A DNA stretch of 64,000 nt from Tetradesmus obliquus (Eukaryota; Chlorophyta; Chlorophyceae; Sphaeropleales; Scenedesmaceae): the NCBI GenBank assembly GCA_030272155.1, contig CP126199.1, forward strand, positions 992,001 through 1,056,000. The letters are read 5' to 3'. Positions within the stretch are counted from its first letter, which is position 1. Each line of letters begins with the position of its first letter. A program made the position numbers and the translations under genes. This document shows positions 10,748 to 22,788 of this stretch, piece after piece. The notes beneath the pieces were generated by a model, which searched no databases, was not told the DNA's origin, and worked only from the letters and a program-made list of their open reading frames with translations.

Positions 10748-12500
10748 ATGACTGCCGCGAACAGCTTGCCCCAGATAGTATTTGAACTTATCTCTCAGCA
10801 TCTGACCGCCGAGGACCTCCCCAGCGTGCGCCTTACTTGCAGATTTTTTGCTGAAGCAGCAGCTGTCACAAGCAGCATCAAAGCCATTCGTGTAGATACA
10901 TGGGCGCCACTTCACCGTAATCGTACGTCCCAAAGGCTGGCAAACGTGCAGCACATGCACGCAGAGATCAGCAGCACAGGGGACTGGAGCAGCATGCAGC
11001 TGGTGGCGCAGCAGCTGCCTCAACTGCGCAGTCTGCACTGCAGCGGCCGACGCAGCTGGTACAGGATGACAGGCAGCATTACAGCCACACATGTTGGTGA
11101 CTCTGTTTCTTCGTCGACAGGAGTAGGAGCAGCAGTGGCAGCAGCACAAGAGGGACAAGTTCCTGCAGGCGTACTGCCCTCTCTACAGGCAGCTGTGTTT
11201 GAAGGAACAGTGCGGGGACTGGATGACATAGCAGCACTGGCTCCAAACGTGCAGGAGCTCTACTGCAGCAAACTCATGCTGCCTAGGAGGCAGCAGCAGC
11301 AGCAGCAAGACCTGAACTCAGCAAGTCAGCTGCTGCAAAAGCTGCCACAGCTGACACATTTTGGCAGTGAGTCTGTGCATGTGGAAGCTGAAGATGCAGC
11401 AGACGCAGCAGCAGCGTTCGCAGCAGGGTTTCCAGCACTGCAGGTGCTGTTCCGCACACCAGAGTTTGGCAGGAACCTCACACTGAGTGATCACATCCAC
11501 AAGACCAAGGTGGGCATGGGCATTGCTCTTGATCTGTCTGTGATGGGCAGCAGCTGTAGCAGCGGCAGCCGCATGTCAAAAGCAGCTCAGCTGCCCATGC
11601 GCTTGCTGTAGATGCTGCTGACTTGATTTGAGCTGTTTTGAGCTCCCATGCTGCAGCCAGGAGCAGCGAACAGTGTTGAGCTATAACGTGCTGACTGTGC
11701 AACATGGTCAGCTGGCAGATGCAGCTTGCGTGTTCTGAAGCTGTGCTGTTGTCCTGCAACTTACGCTGCTGCAGGTGCCGCTGCGCGAGGTGCTCAGCAG
11801 GTGCACTGCGCTGCACTCCCTGCGCGTCTTTGGCAGCACGACAGACATGTGTGGCGTCATTGCACAGCAACTCTCCGGCCTGCAGCACATCAAGAAACTC
11901 ATTGTGTATGGCATTGGCCCTGCAGTAGAGCTCAAAGGGCTGCGGCAGCTGACTCAGCTGCAGCAGCTGCAGCTCACATTCGAGCTTCCTGCAAAGCGGG
12001 CAGCACTGCAACTCTTGCAGGAGCTGCTGCAGCTGCAGCAGCTGCAGATGCTAGCGCTGCCTGCCAAGCTACTGTGCCGGCAGTGCTGCCCTGGGCTCTG
12101 GGAGCATGTGGATGAGCTAGCTGGCCAGTGCAGCAGCAGGGGCTGCAAGCTTGTGTTTCAGAAGCGGCAGCAGAGGCCCGGTCCTCAGGCGGTACAGGCA
12201 GGCGACTTCTGCAGGCATCCGCTGCTACTGGCCGGGGGCTTCCGTCTTCAAATGACAAAGTCAACATTAGCAGCAGGACATGTGGTGCAGACTCCTGAGC
12301 TTCCAGCAGTTGCAATGCTAGACAGGCAGGTAGATGCTGCAGGCAATGCAGATGAGGCTGCCAGCCCACCAGCACAGCAGCTGCAGCTGCGAGACATGCA
12401 GCAGCAGGAAGAGCCGCAGCTGCCGGAGCACCTGCTGAGGGAGGGTGGCCGCGAGAGTGTCTGGGGGCTGCTAGGACCAGCAGAGGACTGGTGGCAGTGA
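10748..12500 (+). CDS. F-box-like, leucine-rich protein
   Basis: Two exons, 10748-11509 and 11775-12500, give 495 aa in continuous phase with donor AAG|GTGGGC and acceptor CTGCAG. Residues ~6-45 (LPQIVFELISQHL..EDLPSVRLTCRFFAEAA) have the pattern of an F-box. The remainder holds irregular leucine-rich segments such as LPQLRSLHC, LHSLRVFG, LQHIKKLIVYG and LRQLTQLQQLQL, plus Q-rich loops. F-box/LRR proteins are substrate adaptors of SCF ubiquitin ligases; that role is inferred from family and the F-box is not certain. No echo copies were seen in its single intron. Confidence 0.75.
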
Positions 12501-12775
12501 CGTGGCCAAACACGAAGCTGGCGAGTTTGCGCTTCCACCTTTCAGCAAAGTTATAGGCTTGGTTGCGTGGCTACCACCTCACTTGTTGCATTCGATGGGA
12601 CTCGGTTTGACTGCCACTCCCAGTGAGCTAGTGAGCCACGCTGTGCTGGCACCTTCGTCCACGCATTGTCACGCAGTGCTGTGCCGTGTGAGCCGGATGC
12701 AGTTCAAATAGTTGCAGCTGCATGAAGGCCACTGCCTAACCTTTTGATCTGGTACTGTAGTTCTGGTGTGTTTGG

Positions 12776-12780
12776 TGTAA
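12776..12780 (+). terminator. TGTAA polyadenylation signal (LRR gene)
   Basis: TGTAA about 275 nt after the stop at 12500, a plausible 3' UTR length for a green alga. Confidence 0.5.
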
Positions 12781-13085
12781 GGAAAATGATGACGTCGGCG
12801 CTCACCTATGTGCAGGCCGCAGCTGCAGCAGCCTGACTAAGCAAACATCAACAGCTGTTGCTTGGAGGGAGGTAGTTACAAAGGTAGTTACACGTGACAG
12901 CTGTAGCTTTGTTGGTACCATGGTTTAGTTGATGAGCTTCAACAGTTCTTAGGCAGAATCGAGGGTTTTAAACAAGCTGTGGCTGTAAGCGGACTCCTGC
13001 TCGGAGTAGCGGCTCACTGGGCTAGTGCATGAGGCCAGGGTCAGTTTTGACAACGTTACTGCTTCGCCTAGCTAGGCTGTGACGG

Positions 13086-13090
13086 TTACA
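13086..13090 (-). terminator. TGTAA polyadenylation signal (USP gene)
   Basis: TTACA on +, i.e. TGTAA in the sense of the USP gene, about 176 nt past its stop. Confidence 0.5.
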
Positions 13091-13265
13091 GCCACAGCTG
13101 CTAGCAGCTGCACATATCGGAACTATTACATCAGTGCCATCTCACAAAGTACAACTGGCCCTGGCAGCCTGCAACCATGCATGGTACCATCCAAATAGAA
13201 GCCAGCTGCAAAGGCACTCGGCAGCAGAACTCAGCGCACTGCGTGACGTTGTCGAGCCAGCAAGC

Positions 13266-15826
13266 TCACACAGCAAACGTGACACCCTGGCGCAGCGACT
13301 CAGCTGCCGCAGCTGCTGCGGCATCTGCAAGCGCCGCACTAGCTGAGCCCAGCGCCCCGGCTGCTGCCGCCACTGCCGCGGCAGACGGCTCCGCCTTGAT
13401 CTTGTAGATCAGGATGCTGCTGCGTGTGCTGCTGAGCAGGTCGGTGATGCTCTCAGGTAGCTCCTTGCACTCAGGAGCCTGCACTGCCAGGATGTCAATG
13501 GCATCCGCCTCAACAGCCTGCGTGCAACGCAGTAAGATACAAAAAAGTAAACACGCGGCAGGCAGTAAGTGGCAGCCGCAGAGAAGTGTCAGAAGACATC
13601 CCACTGACTTTCTGCAGGTGGCGCGCATGCTGCAGGTACTTGGCGCGCTGCAGTTCATACTGTGTTGCACACAAAAACCTATGTTTCTTAACAAGTTGAT
13701 CCCAGATGTTCAAGCTGATACGGTCGGCACTTGCACAGCCTGCTGCAGGCCTGCTATCTGGTCAACATGTGAGCACCACACACCTGCGGCAGGGCCTGGC
13801 TGGCTGCCTCCTTGTACACGCGCTGCGCGGTGTAGAACTCGTTCACCAAGGCCTGCACCTTGAAGTTGTTCAGCATGCGCGTGGCAGTCTCCTTCACCTG
13901 GCAGGCAGAGCCAGCAGAGCATGGCCCGGTGCAGCAGGTGCATCATGATATTTTGCCATGTGGCACAGCTGTCATAGCTGTGATGCAACCAGGTATCGAC
14001 AAAGTCCAATCAGCCACAGGCATTCCGTGATGCGTCTGATGCGAAGTTCCTCTGGCAGCAGATGCCGGCTGTTCCAGCACAGCGGGCTGGCATGGACACG
14101 CTGCTGAGCACTGACATGACGGCAGCGCTGACATGCTGCTGCTGCTGCTGCTGCCGCTGCGTCTAATGCGGCTGCATTACTGATGCACACGCACCTGGCC
14201 CGTGCCGCTGTCCCGTGCGCGCAGCACTGCCAGGAACAGGCCATCAGTGTCTGGGTTCATCTTGTCCATCAGCCACGCCAGCATGTGGCGGCTGTGCGGC
14301 TGGCACTCCACCATCACCTTGAGCCCTGCAGCAGAGCAAATCAAACACATCCGTTGTGACAATCTGCTGGGCATCGAGGTGCTGATGCTGGCCTGCTTAC
14401 ACAGCATAAGCTCTTTTCAGCAGTCAAGAATGCAAGCATCCTGTTTCAGGGCGCTGCAAATACCACTGCTGCCAAGATTCATTCAGTAAGCAGCAGCAGC
14501 AGCAGCAGTGGCAGCGGCAGCCTGCTCACCCATGGCGCCATTGTCGCTGCGCAGGTAGGGCCCCCTGCTGTTGGCCTTGACCACCAGCACGGGGCAGCAC
14601 TGCAGCGCCTTGACCAGCTTCTTGGCAAAGCTGCCAGTGGCTGGCAGCGGGTCGTCACGCGTGCCTGCAGCAGCAGCAGCAGCAGCAGCAGCGATGGAGC
14701 ACAGACACATGACACTGCTGCCAGCGCAGCTATCAACGAGGGCTGCTAGCGATTGCTGTTGCTTCTGTTGCAGCTGTTTGAAGAACAGCGTGTGGACCAG
14801 AGGGCTGCTGCTGCTGCAGCTGCAGCTGCCTTCACAGTGGCGACGTTATCTACCTGCATTGCAGGCCCCGGTTGCTGTTGCCAGCCGATGCTGCTGCTGC
14901 TGTTGCTGCATGTGCACTGGCTGCTTGCGCACCTGCTGCGCACAGGTTGTGTGAGCCCATCACAAGCAGGTCAGCTGATGTTGATGACACATGCTGCGCA
15001 ATGGCCTCGTCCAGGCGCAAGTCGCCCTTCACAAGCACCTGCAGGCACAAGAACATGTCACATGCATATGAAACTGCTGCTGCATGTGTCCAGAGGAGCA
15101 GCGCGCAGTGCATGCTACTGCTGGTGCTGCTCTACATGAGGCGTTCATGTGCCTGTTGCTGGCATATCATGCAGCGGTCCTTGCACAATGAGAGACATGG
15201 CCAGGCTGGCACTGCTGTGACATAGGTAGTGCACATGGCGGCTTACCACTAGGGTGACAACATTGTCACAAGGCTCCTGCTCATACTGCTCCAGTAACCG
15301 CTTGCCATATGCCACTGCCTCCTCGCTGGCTACAACAGTAACCAGCTGCAGCTCATCGCGCGGGCGCAGCAGCGCCCGTGCCATGCGGTATGCCAGCTTG
15401 GTGGCATGGTTATCAGCTATCAGTGTCACAACTACCGAACCTGCGAGTGATGCCAGTAGTCCCGTCAGGGAAAAGACCAGGTGCAGAGTCAGGCTAGGTG
15501 TGTACTGCTGCTGTACTGTGCGATTGTAGAGTAGGTCAAGCTGGGCAGCATACCACGCCTGGATATGCTCTGTCTTATGCTCGTAGTCTTGCGAAAGCTA
15601 CTCGTTTGCTTGACGCTGCTTTCGCTGTGACGCAGCTGACGGTCCATCTCGAGTGCTCATGTGCTGTTGTCTCTGGGCAGCTGAATGTGTGTTCGGTAGT
15701 CAACCACATCATAACCTGATCAATAGACAACAATTTATGAAACCTGACATCAAAAAATGGTTCGTTGAGCACATCCACGTGGAAGGGCTTTTGTGCCACA
15801 CCACAGCTCCCTGAACTTCTGTCCAT
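13266..15826 (-). CDS. Tandem universal stress protein (two USP domains)
   Basis: Exons in transcript order: 15802-15826 (tentative), 15247-15440, 14933-15038, 14530-14664, 14195-14325, 13784-13897, 13609-13659, 13266-13517; 335 aa, all phases match. Domain 1: SVVVTLIADNHATKLAYRMA, ADLLVMGSHN, then GSFAKKLVKALQCCPVLVVK, the typical C-terminal nucleotide-loop segment of UspA folds. Domain 2: LKVMVECQPHSRHMLAWLMD through AVEADAIDILAVQAPE to SSTRSSILIYK, a diverged second UspA fold. An Ala-rich tail follows. USPs bind ATP or act in stress tolerance; the substrate is unknown. The short first exon was chosen because it is the only nearby ATG segment whose donor phase fits. The donor after 13609 (GTCAGT) is weak. 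It is divergently arranged with the FKBP18-like gene. Confidence 0.85.
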
Positions 15827-15951
15827 ACCGTCTCTTGCGTGTCAGCCGATCAAGCGACGGTGCGTGATAATACTTCGACTTACACACCATTTGACGTAAC
15901 TTTGACCAATAAGTAGGGTGTGGTGCTTTAGATTCTTTTCGATTCACCGAA
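15827..15951. promoter_or_regulatory. Putative bidirectional promoter, USP / FKBP18
   Basis: Only 125 bp separate the two proposed start codons. The interval contains TGACGTAA (from 15892), a bZIP/CRE-like core, followed by TTGACCAAT (from 15902) with a CCAAT-type core. Direct sequence evidence is limited to these short words, and the left boundary depends on the tentative USP first exon. Confidence 0.5.
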
Positions 15952-18241
15952 ATGCAGTCTCTGGCTCAGAAGCACGCAGCATGCTTCGGCACTGTTCAGC
16001 CACGTCTAACCACACAAAGACATAAACTAGTATGCCAATGTAGCGCAGCAGCAGGCGGGAGTACACAGACAACCCGCAGGGAGGCACTGCTGCTGGGCAT
16101 CACAGCAGCAGCTGCTGCTCCAGCACTGCTACCCCTGCCAGCCCAAGCAGGGTGAGTTACCTCTATCTCCTGCAGTTGCTGGTTTGACGCGTATCTCAAT
16201 GCATGACGCGACTGCCCATAGCAAGAGCGTTTGCAAAACAGCAACCTGCCACAGGGTCACTGGCCTATGAACACACTGCAGCACTTCACCACAAATCCTG
16301 CCATGTACCTTTTTGAACCTGCTGCGAGACAGGTTCAAAAAGCAGCTGAAGAAGAAGAAAGTGCCGCTGGAGGATTATACTGTATCAGGTGCGCACAGTG
16401 TTGCTCTGCACAGTGTGCCGCAGGATCCCAGGCATGCTGCCAATATCGAGTGGTGTGACAGCACTCGCACCTCAGCACGTGCTGAACACGCTGCACGTTA
16501 CATGTTGGCAGAATAGTTTGCTGTTAGTCATGGTCAAATATAAGTGTGGAGCCTGCTGGCGCACACGAACCAACCACCCATGCAACTCGACACACAAACA
16601 CCACCAGCAACGGACTAATCCCTTCCGCTGCTGCCACCTGCTTGCCTGCTGGTGCATGACGGCCTGCTGACTCACTGCCAATGGTCAAACCTTTTTAGAG
16701 TTTGACGGCCTGAGGTTCTATGACAAAGAGGAGGGAAGGGGCAAGCAGGTCCAGACAGGAGACAAAGTAGTGGTGAGTCAGCACATGGCAGCTGCACAGC
16801 AGCAGCAGCAGCACCAGGCAGCAGCGGCTGGTGTACCCTGCGACTAGTTGTTGCCATAGTATCCTGACTGTCAGATACCAGGGGTTTGAGCAACTTTCCT
16901 TGGTTAAGATTATACAACAGGCGCAGCTGCAGCAACACATCACAGCTTGAGGCCTTGCGTGGCTTGCAGGAAAACACCCGGCTGTGACACCAGACTGCTT
17001 GGTTGCCAGTATCCTTGCACAGTGCGTCAGTGCAATGTGTGGTCATACTTCTGATGCCGTTCTTGCCACAACCCAACTGTCATGCATGCATTGTTGCTGC
17101 TGCTGCTGCTGCTGCTGCTGCCTTTTCATAGGTGCACTTTGACTGCAAGTTCAAGGGCATCGATGCAGTGTCCAGCAGATACGCCCGCACGCTGGGTGGC
17201 AACCGCACTATTGCTGAGGTGCGCGTCAAGCAGCTGCACCAGCATCAGCAATAGCACTCCCATTGGGTTTGCGCATGTAGTAGAGAGCACTATGCAGCAG
17301 CACGGGCCACAGCGTTGATTGCAGCAGTGTGTGTTAGCACCCAGCAGCTTTGTCTGTGCTGACTCCTGCCATATGAGGGGTAATCGCCACTATTGACAGA
17401 GAGTGTGCTAAGACAAGGCTGTGTGCTGTGTTTGACAGCAGCTGTGCTTGTGCATGGGGCTTCAGCAGGCTGCATGAGCCACCATTTGAGATGCACCCAG
17501 TGCCATGTACTCATCCTAGTGCTCTGCCACCAGCATAGTATGATCCATCACAGCCTCACCACCTCTGCATGTCGCCGCTGTGCGTCATTTCTGCTGCTGC
17601 TGCCGCAGCCGTTTGAGTTCACTGCTGGCGAGCGTATCTTAGTCTCCTCCAAGGTGGCGGGCGACACGGCTGGCGGGCTGTTTGCAGGAGGCTCGGGACC
17701 TAGGCCACCCCCGGCCCTCTCCACGGCAGTGCTTGGTATGAAGCCAGGCGGCAAGGTGCGGCAGCAGTGCTGCATTGTGTGTGTGCTTTGCCACCGCCGG
17801 CTGTTGTTTGTGTCTGGAATTGATTTAACATGGGAGGGCAGATTGGTGTTCACAGGGGTGCTGTGGTGTGTGCATGGATGGTACATGGGCGGCACAACTG
17901 CTGCCTGTCCTGTGCTGGATATTCCTTTGGCTGCAGCAGCATCCACAAGATCAAGCTCTTGCTGCATTGTGTGGAGTGTTGTACATAGTTGCACGTCAAG
18001 CCACAAGCAGCATGATGCTGCCACAGCCTCCTATTGCGGCATTACGCAAACAGCTCTTGTTGCCAACGCACCACTACAGCCTTACTTTTCCGTCTACCAT
18101 TTGCTGCTGCTGCTGCTGCTGCTGTTGCTGCAGCGCACTGTGTACATTGACAAGCCCGAGCTAGGCTATGTGAAGGGCAACCAGGAGATCCCTGCAGGAG
18201 CTGCTTTTGACCTAGAAATCGAGGTGCTGTCAGTGCTGTGA
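15952..18241 (+). CDS. FKBP18: Thylakoid-lumen FKBP-type immunophilin, FKBP18-like
   Basis: Exons 15952-16151, 16282-16388, 16699-16772, 17132-17218, 17609-17755, 18134-18241; 240 aa, all phases match. The N-terminus is a chloroplast-type transit region, then a twin-arginine-like segment (TTRREALLLGITAAAA) ending LPAQAG, as in lumen proteins exported by the Tat route. The FKBP body matches plant FKBP18 in order: FDGLRFYDKEEGRGKQVQ, VHFDCKFKGIDAVSSR, NRTIAE, GGLFAGG..PRPPPAL, GMKPGGKRTVYI and IPAGAAFDLEIEVL. The substrate is unknown. Several aromatic pocket residues of FKBP12, including the tryptophan, are not evident, so prolyl isomerase activity is uncertain, as for many lumenal FKBPs. Acceptors of exons 4-6 follow CTG arrays. 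Confidence 0.92.
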
Positions 18242-18616
18242 GCCCTCTTCAGTCGCTGGCGGCTGCTTAGGATTGGCGCTTGCGCTGAATGGCCAACCCT
18301 TTGCAGAAGGGATAGGCTGTACAGCAAGCGGGTGTTGTGAGCTTGCAAGAATGGGGTTTACTAGGCTACCGTGTTTTCCAGAGCACGGAGTGTTAGCTAT
18401 GTTGACATCTGAGCATGGCATGCACAAGCGCTGCCACAAGGAGATGATATGTTTGAAGCCGAGCTATTATCTATTCTTTATCGTACCCAGCGCTGCTTTG
18501 CTTGGAGTAGCCTGAGGCTCACATATAATCAAGCAGCCGTCATGCTGACGCAGATACGTCATGCTGTTATTTCTGTGATGTGATTGACTACCTCGGACAA
18601 GTTCCCGTCAATGCTC

Positions 18617-18621
18617 TGTAA
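18617..18621 (+). terminator. FKBP18: TGTAA polyadenylation signal (FKBP18)
   Basis: TGTAA about 376 nt after the stop at 18241; another occurs near 18765. Confidence 0.45.
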
Positions 18622-19708
18622 GCACTTGCACTTGCAGTCGTTTTTGTCGGAGTTGAATGACCGGCAAGCTTGCACATATGCTGATCAGGCTCGGCGGTTT
18701 GTCAGCAGATCTGCGCATGCTTTGCCGCAGCAGTCATTGCCAGAAGTTGCTGCCAGCCCGTTGTGTAACAAGAGTTTGTACCGGAAAGGCTGTAGCCAGC
18801 ATGTACGTGTGATGCTGTTGACATCTCAGATGGCAAGCCCCCCCCCCCTCCCTTCCCTGTTCAACACCTGCAGCAGGCCATGCTGTAGCAGTGTTACCAA
18901 AGAAGCCCAGCCATAGCAATGCCACGGCAGGTCCCCATGAGCAAGCCATGCAGCATATGATGGCACGGCTGACACCCTGCAACTGCAGCAGGACTTCAAA
19001 CTCTGAAGTATGATGCTTGGACCGTTCAACGGTCGGACAGAGGGCCTATAAAGAGAGCTCCCATATGCACGCCATGCACACGGTAGGGCCTACCCTTTTC
19101 GTCTGCTGCAGTCTGCTGCGTGACTGCTTGGGAAGCACCAATGTTATCTGAACGCACACGCACATACAGGACAGATTAACACTCGGACAGTACTATCACT
19201 CCAACGCGCTCATCCACAGGGCAGCTCTGATTCTTGCCTGCCCTACAGCTGCATGTGCGAGTGCTGTACACAGATTGTGCCCAAGCAGCTGCCAGTGTGC
19301 TGTCAACAGGTGCATGGGCACACAGAGACAGGAGCTTACTAACAAGAGGCAGGATGTTCTGTCATGCAGTGCAGCAGCTTTGCAGCTGAAAGTAAAGTGA
19401 CACTTGATTGAGTTTGCAAACTCTGGAACGCTGGGACGGATGACTGTACTTTTGGCATGCCTGACCCCTTGCAGTGACACCACCCGCTAGAAATGCATGC
19501 AGCTGACCCGCACCTGCAGCAATGTCCCCGAGCACGCACCTAGATAGGCAGCACAGTAGCACGCACTGCTGCAGCACACTCACATTGCATAGCTGGCTAT
19601 GCATCGCTGCACGGCTATGGCATGCATGCACACCCTTGGATGCAAGGACCTCACAGCCCCACACAATATGGTTTAAAAGTGCACTACTTTGAACAGGGTG
19701 ACATAAGC

Positions 19709-19936
19709 AGTTGAAATTACAAGCACTGCCGGGCACCCGCGCTGGCAGGCATAGGCTTTAATATAATACCCCTAGCACTTGCATGCAATGCGCATGACTG
19801 CATGCACACACCAAACACAAGCAGTTGAAATAACAAGCACTGCAAGGCTGCCGGGCACCCGCGCTGGCAGGCATAGGCTTAGTACAATACCCCTAGCGCT
19901 TGCATGCAATGCGCATGGTTGCATGCACACACCAAA
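19709..19936. repeat. Two-copy tandem duplication, ~110-120 bp
   Basis: Unit includes GCAGTTGAAAT.ACAAGCACTG, CCGGGCACCCGCGCTGGCAG, TACCCCTAGC.CTTGCATG and CATGCACACACCAAAC. The two copies differ by a few substitutions and one short indel. Confidence 0.85.
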
Positions 19937-21512
19937 CTTTATTGGTCACAGGGCATCCCCGGTCCCAGAGAGAAGCAGGAAGCCAGCTAGCCACAGGATA
20001 TCCTGTCACATCGATGTGATGTGTGTGCACACAATATGCAACGAGCAGCGCCTGCAAGCCTGCTTGGGACAGCTAGCTGCAGCTGAGGCAGCTGTGGCTG
20101 CTATTCATGCATGCGGTTGCAAACCAAGGCGTGTATTGCCTCACAAGCGGACAGGACAGATGTGGGGCAGCAGAATGCCTCCCAGGAAAATGATACTGCA
20201 AGCAGCTGCAGACAGGCCCAAACTACTAAAGCCGTGTGCCCGCACATAGGCTGCCGCAACAGTACAAGTGCAGGCACACAAAGGACCTTGCAAGCACCAC
20301 CAATGCTTGCAGGAAGCAGTAAGGTATCTAAGGCATTCAGCAGGCTAATCAAGCCTGGATCAGAAAGCTGTGGTGTAGCAACCCCACTCACTCTGCGGGC
20401 GCACAGCTGCTGACACTGACAAGAGGCCAGGCGTAACCACTTGCGCGCTGTCAACCACTACCGTCTTGCAATACACAATTGGCGCTGCGTTGGGGGCACA
20501 CATGCCACTGGGAGCACACAGCTGAGCTCCCTGTGCATGCATGCAGTGCTGAGTGCCATTAATGTGAATAATCACATCAATGCATGCATGCAGGGAAATC
20601 AAAACAGCGCGCACCGGCTAACGCAGCGGCCCTGGAGTGCGAGATCAGTAAATACAAGCTCAAGCCTGCCCACACCTGCTGCAAGTGAAGTTGAGTGGCA
20701 ACAGAGTAAAGTGTGCTGACTGCGCGGTGCACATGGCAGCTTTGCGAGCCTGAAAGGCAACAGGTAAAGGCAACAGGTAAAGACAACAATAGCCACGGCC
20801 TTGTGATGCGGCCATTGTGGCCAAAGGCCGTGCCTGGACATATATACCCCAGCGGTGCCAGCAACATATGCCTGCAGCCCTGCAAGCAACGACTTGTGAC
20901 TGTCACAGCAAATTAAGTATCACTACAGAACGCAATGTGCATAATGCGGAGCTCAGGCACACAAGCAAGTGTAGGCAGGAGTTGCGCAAGCACAGGCGCC
21001 CGCGCTTTTGTGGCATACATGCTCTAAGAAGAATGTGGGGAGCAGGTATGCTGCTGCCCCTTGTCTTTGGCAATGCTGGCTCACCCCACAGGCATCACTC
21101 ATTACCGCAAGTACTTGCACAAGCAGCAATGCAGTCGACAGCCGATCCTACGCGCATCTAGAGTAGCAAGCAATGCATCTGCCACCAGACGGGCCGCTGT
21201 CTTAAACACTCTGCAAACACTGGTGACATTGGAGGGCCGTGTACGTCAACATGCATACAACTCTTGGCCCCGCATTGTGGTACACCATGCACGTCTTACG
21301 GCAAACAAGGCTTCACACAGCAACCTCTTTACTGCGCATGCCACCTCGGCACATTAACCAAGCAGCTGGCGAATGCCAGAAGGCAGCCATCTAATCAAGA
21401 ACCTCAAGAATCTCTTCCAAAGATATCACAGGAGCTGCTGTGTCAGCAGGCCTGCAGTGGCAGGCTATTCCAACTCTCTGCAGCACCTGCCAGGCCGCAT
21501 CTACGGCGGCGC

Positions 21513-21554
<42 letters not shown>

Positions 21555-21572
21555 GGCGGCGGCGGCGGCGGC
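21513..21572. repeat. CTG then CGG triplet array
   Basis: Roughly 13 CTG/GCT units followed by several GGC/CGG units, in non-genic DNA. Confidence 0.9.
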
Positions 21573-22568
21573 ACCCGCAGCGCAAGGCAACAAATACATA
21601 CACTTTGAGGGGTGCGTACGCACCCCACAACTGTCCACAGAGCAGGAACATGACAAGGGCACCTAGCATACACTGTGCCAGCCTGAAACGCGATGCATCA
21701 GCTGTACCTGCTCACAGTGCACGTGCACAGCTGGGTAACTGCTGGAAAATGCGCAGGCGCACAGCTCTGCAGCCAACCCACACTCTAACTCATAACTTTC
21801 AACTTGAAACACGACCGGGTTGGCCTTGCTGTGTGCCCTTCTAAGCATTGCACCACAACAGGCGGCGCACAGGCTGGCACAAGCATAGCAGCAGCCTGCT
21901 GCGCAGGGCAGGAACTCGAACAACACCAGACAGGACCGCACAGTGGGCTAAGAAGCCACAGCAACGAATGAGCCACAACAGATCAACAACGCTTCTGCAA
22001 ATATCAACAGCAGACTTGCAATGCCTGCCGGCAGCAAGCTACCTGCCCTCACATGGCACCTGGACAACCATGCTGTTGCTGTACCACTGCAGAATGCATG
22101 CAACAGGGCCCTGGAACACAAGACATCAACGCTCATGCACATGCGCAGCAACCGCAGCTGCACTAAGAATTGCCGCATGCCGGCCGAACCCCTCGCCACC
22201 GCTGCAAGTCTCACGCTGCAGCTTGTCGCACACTGTGGCACAGTATCATGCACATTGTTGCTGTGGCAACGCATTGGCTTATTCGGCAGCAGTGCTGCCA
22301 CAGCATGCCACAGGAACCATCCAAGCTTTGATTCGCATATATACGTGCCCCAGATCGGGCGTCACACCAATCCAAGTTAAAGTAAAAAATCAGCAAGTCG
22401 CAGATACTCCAGCACAAATCAACCACCCCTCACAAAGAGTGACTTACCGATCACTTGCCAATTGGCATCACACTATCAACCACTTGACCAGCTGCAGTGC
22501 TATCTGCACTCTGCCGCCTGCCGATGAGTACTAGCACCACTGTGCAGCTCCGCCAGGGACTGCAGAAC

Positions 22569-22624
22569 TAGCAGCAGCCGCAGCCGCCGCAGCCGCCGCA
22601 GCCGCCGCAGCCGCCGCAGCCGTT
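22569..22624. repeat. Nine-base CAGCCGCCG array
   Basis: About six imperfect copies of a 9-bp unit, about 165 bp beyond the stop of the M11 protease gene, probably in its 3' UTR. Confidence 0.8.
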
Positions 22625-22788
22625 GCTGCTGCTGTCTGCTGCTGCTTTACGTGCTACTTGGTGCTTATCTCGGCATGCCGCACCTGCTGCGCAGCGCATC
22701 AGCAGTGCTGGCTTGACGCCCTGCAGCTACATACCAGCTGTTGCTGGCCCAGCTGCTCTCAACTTGAAGGCTTGAAGCCCGCAAGTCT

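Larger units (their letters stand above)
12501..13265. other. Convergent intergenic region
   Basis: Holds the 3' UTRs of two converging genes (LRR on +, USP on -). Nothing else recognisable. Confidence 0.5.
18242..22788. other. 4.5-kb convergent region without a recognised gene
   Basis: Contains the FKBP18 3' UTR and the 3' side of the M11 protease gene. Open frames of 60-230 codons exist on both strands but carry no family motif and no consistent exon chain. It holds a tandem duplication (19709-19936), a CTG/CGG array (21513-21572) and a CAGCCGCCG array (22569-22624). A lone coding-like end, PADTAAPVISLEEILEVLD, lies at 21391-21449 on the minus strand after a TGCAG, but no upstream exons were found. 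Confidence 0.45.

Noticed and set aside
17393-18241. 282-codon plus-strand open frame
   Set aside because: Read-through of two FKBP18 introns; the conserved FKBP18 segments are confined to 17609-17755 and 18134-18241 with matching splice phase.
21391-21449. Possible last exon (PADTAAPVISLEEILEVLD)
   Set aside because: Good acceptor and protein-like end, but no upstream exon with any recognisable sequence was found.
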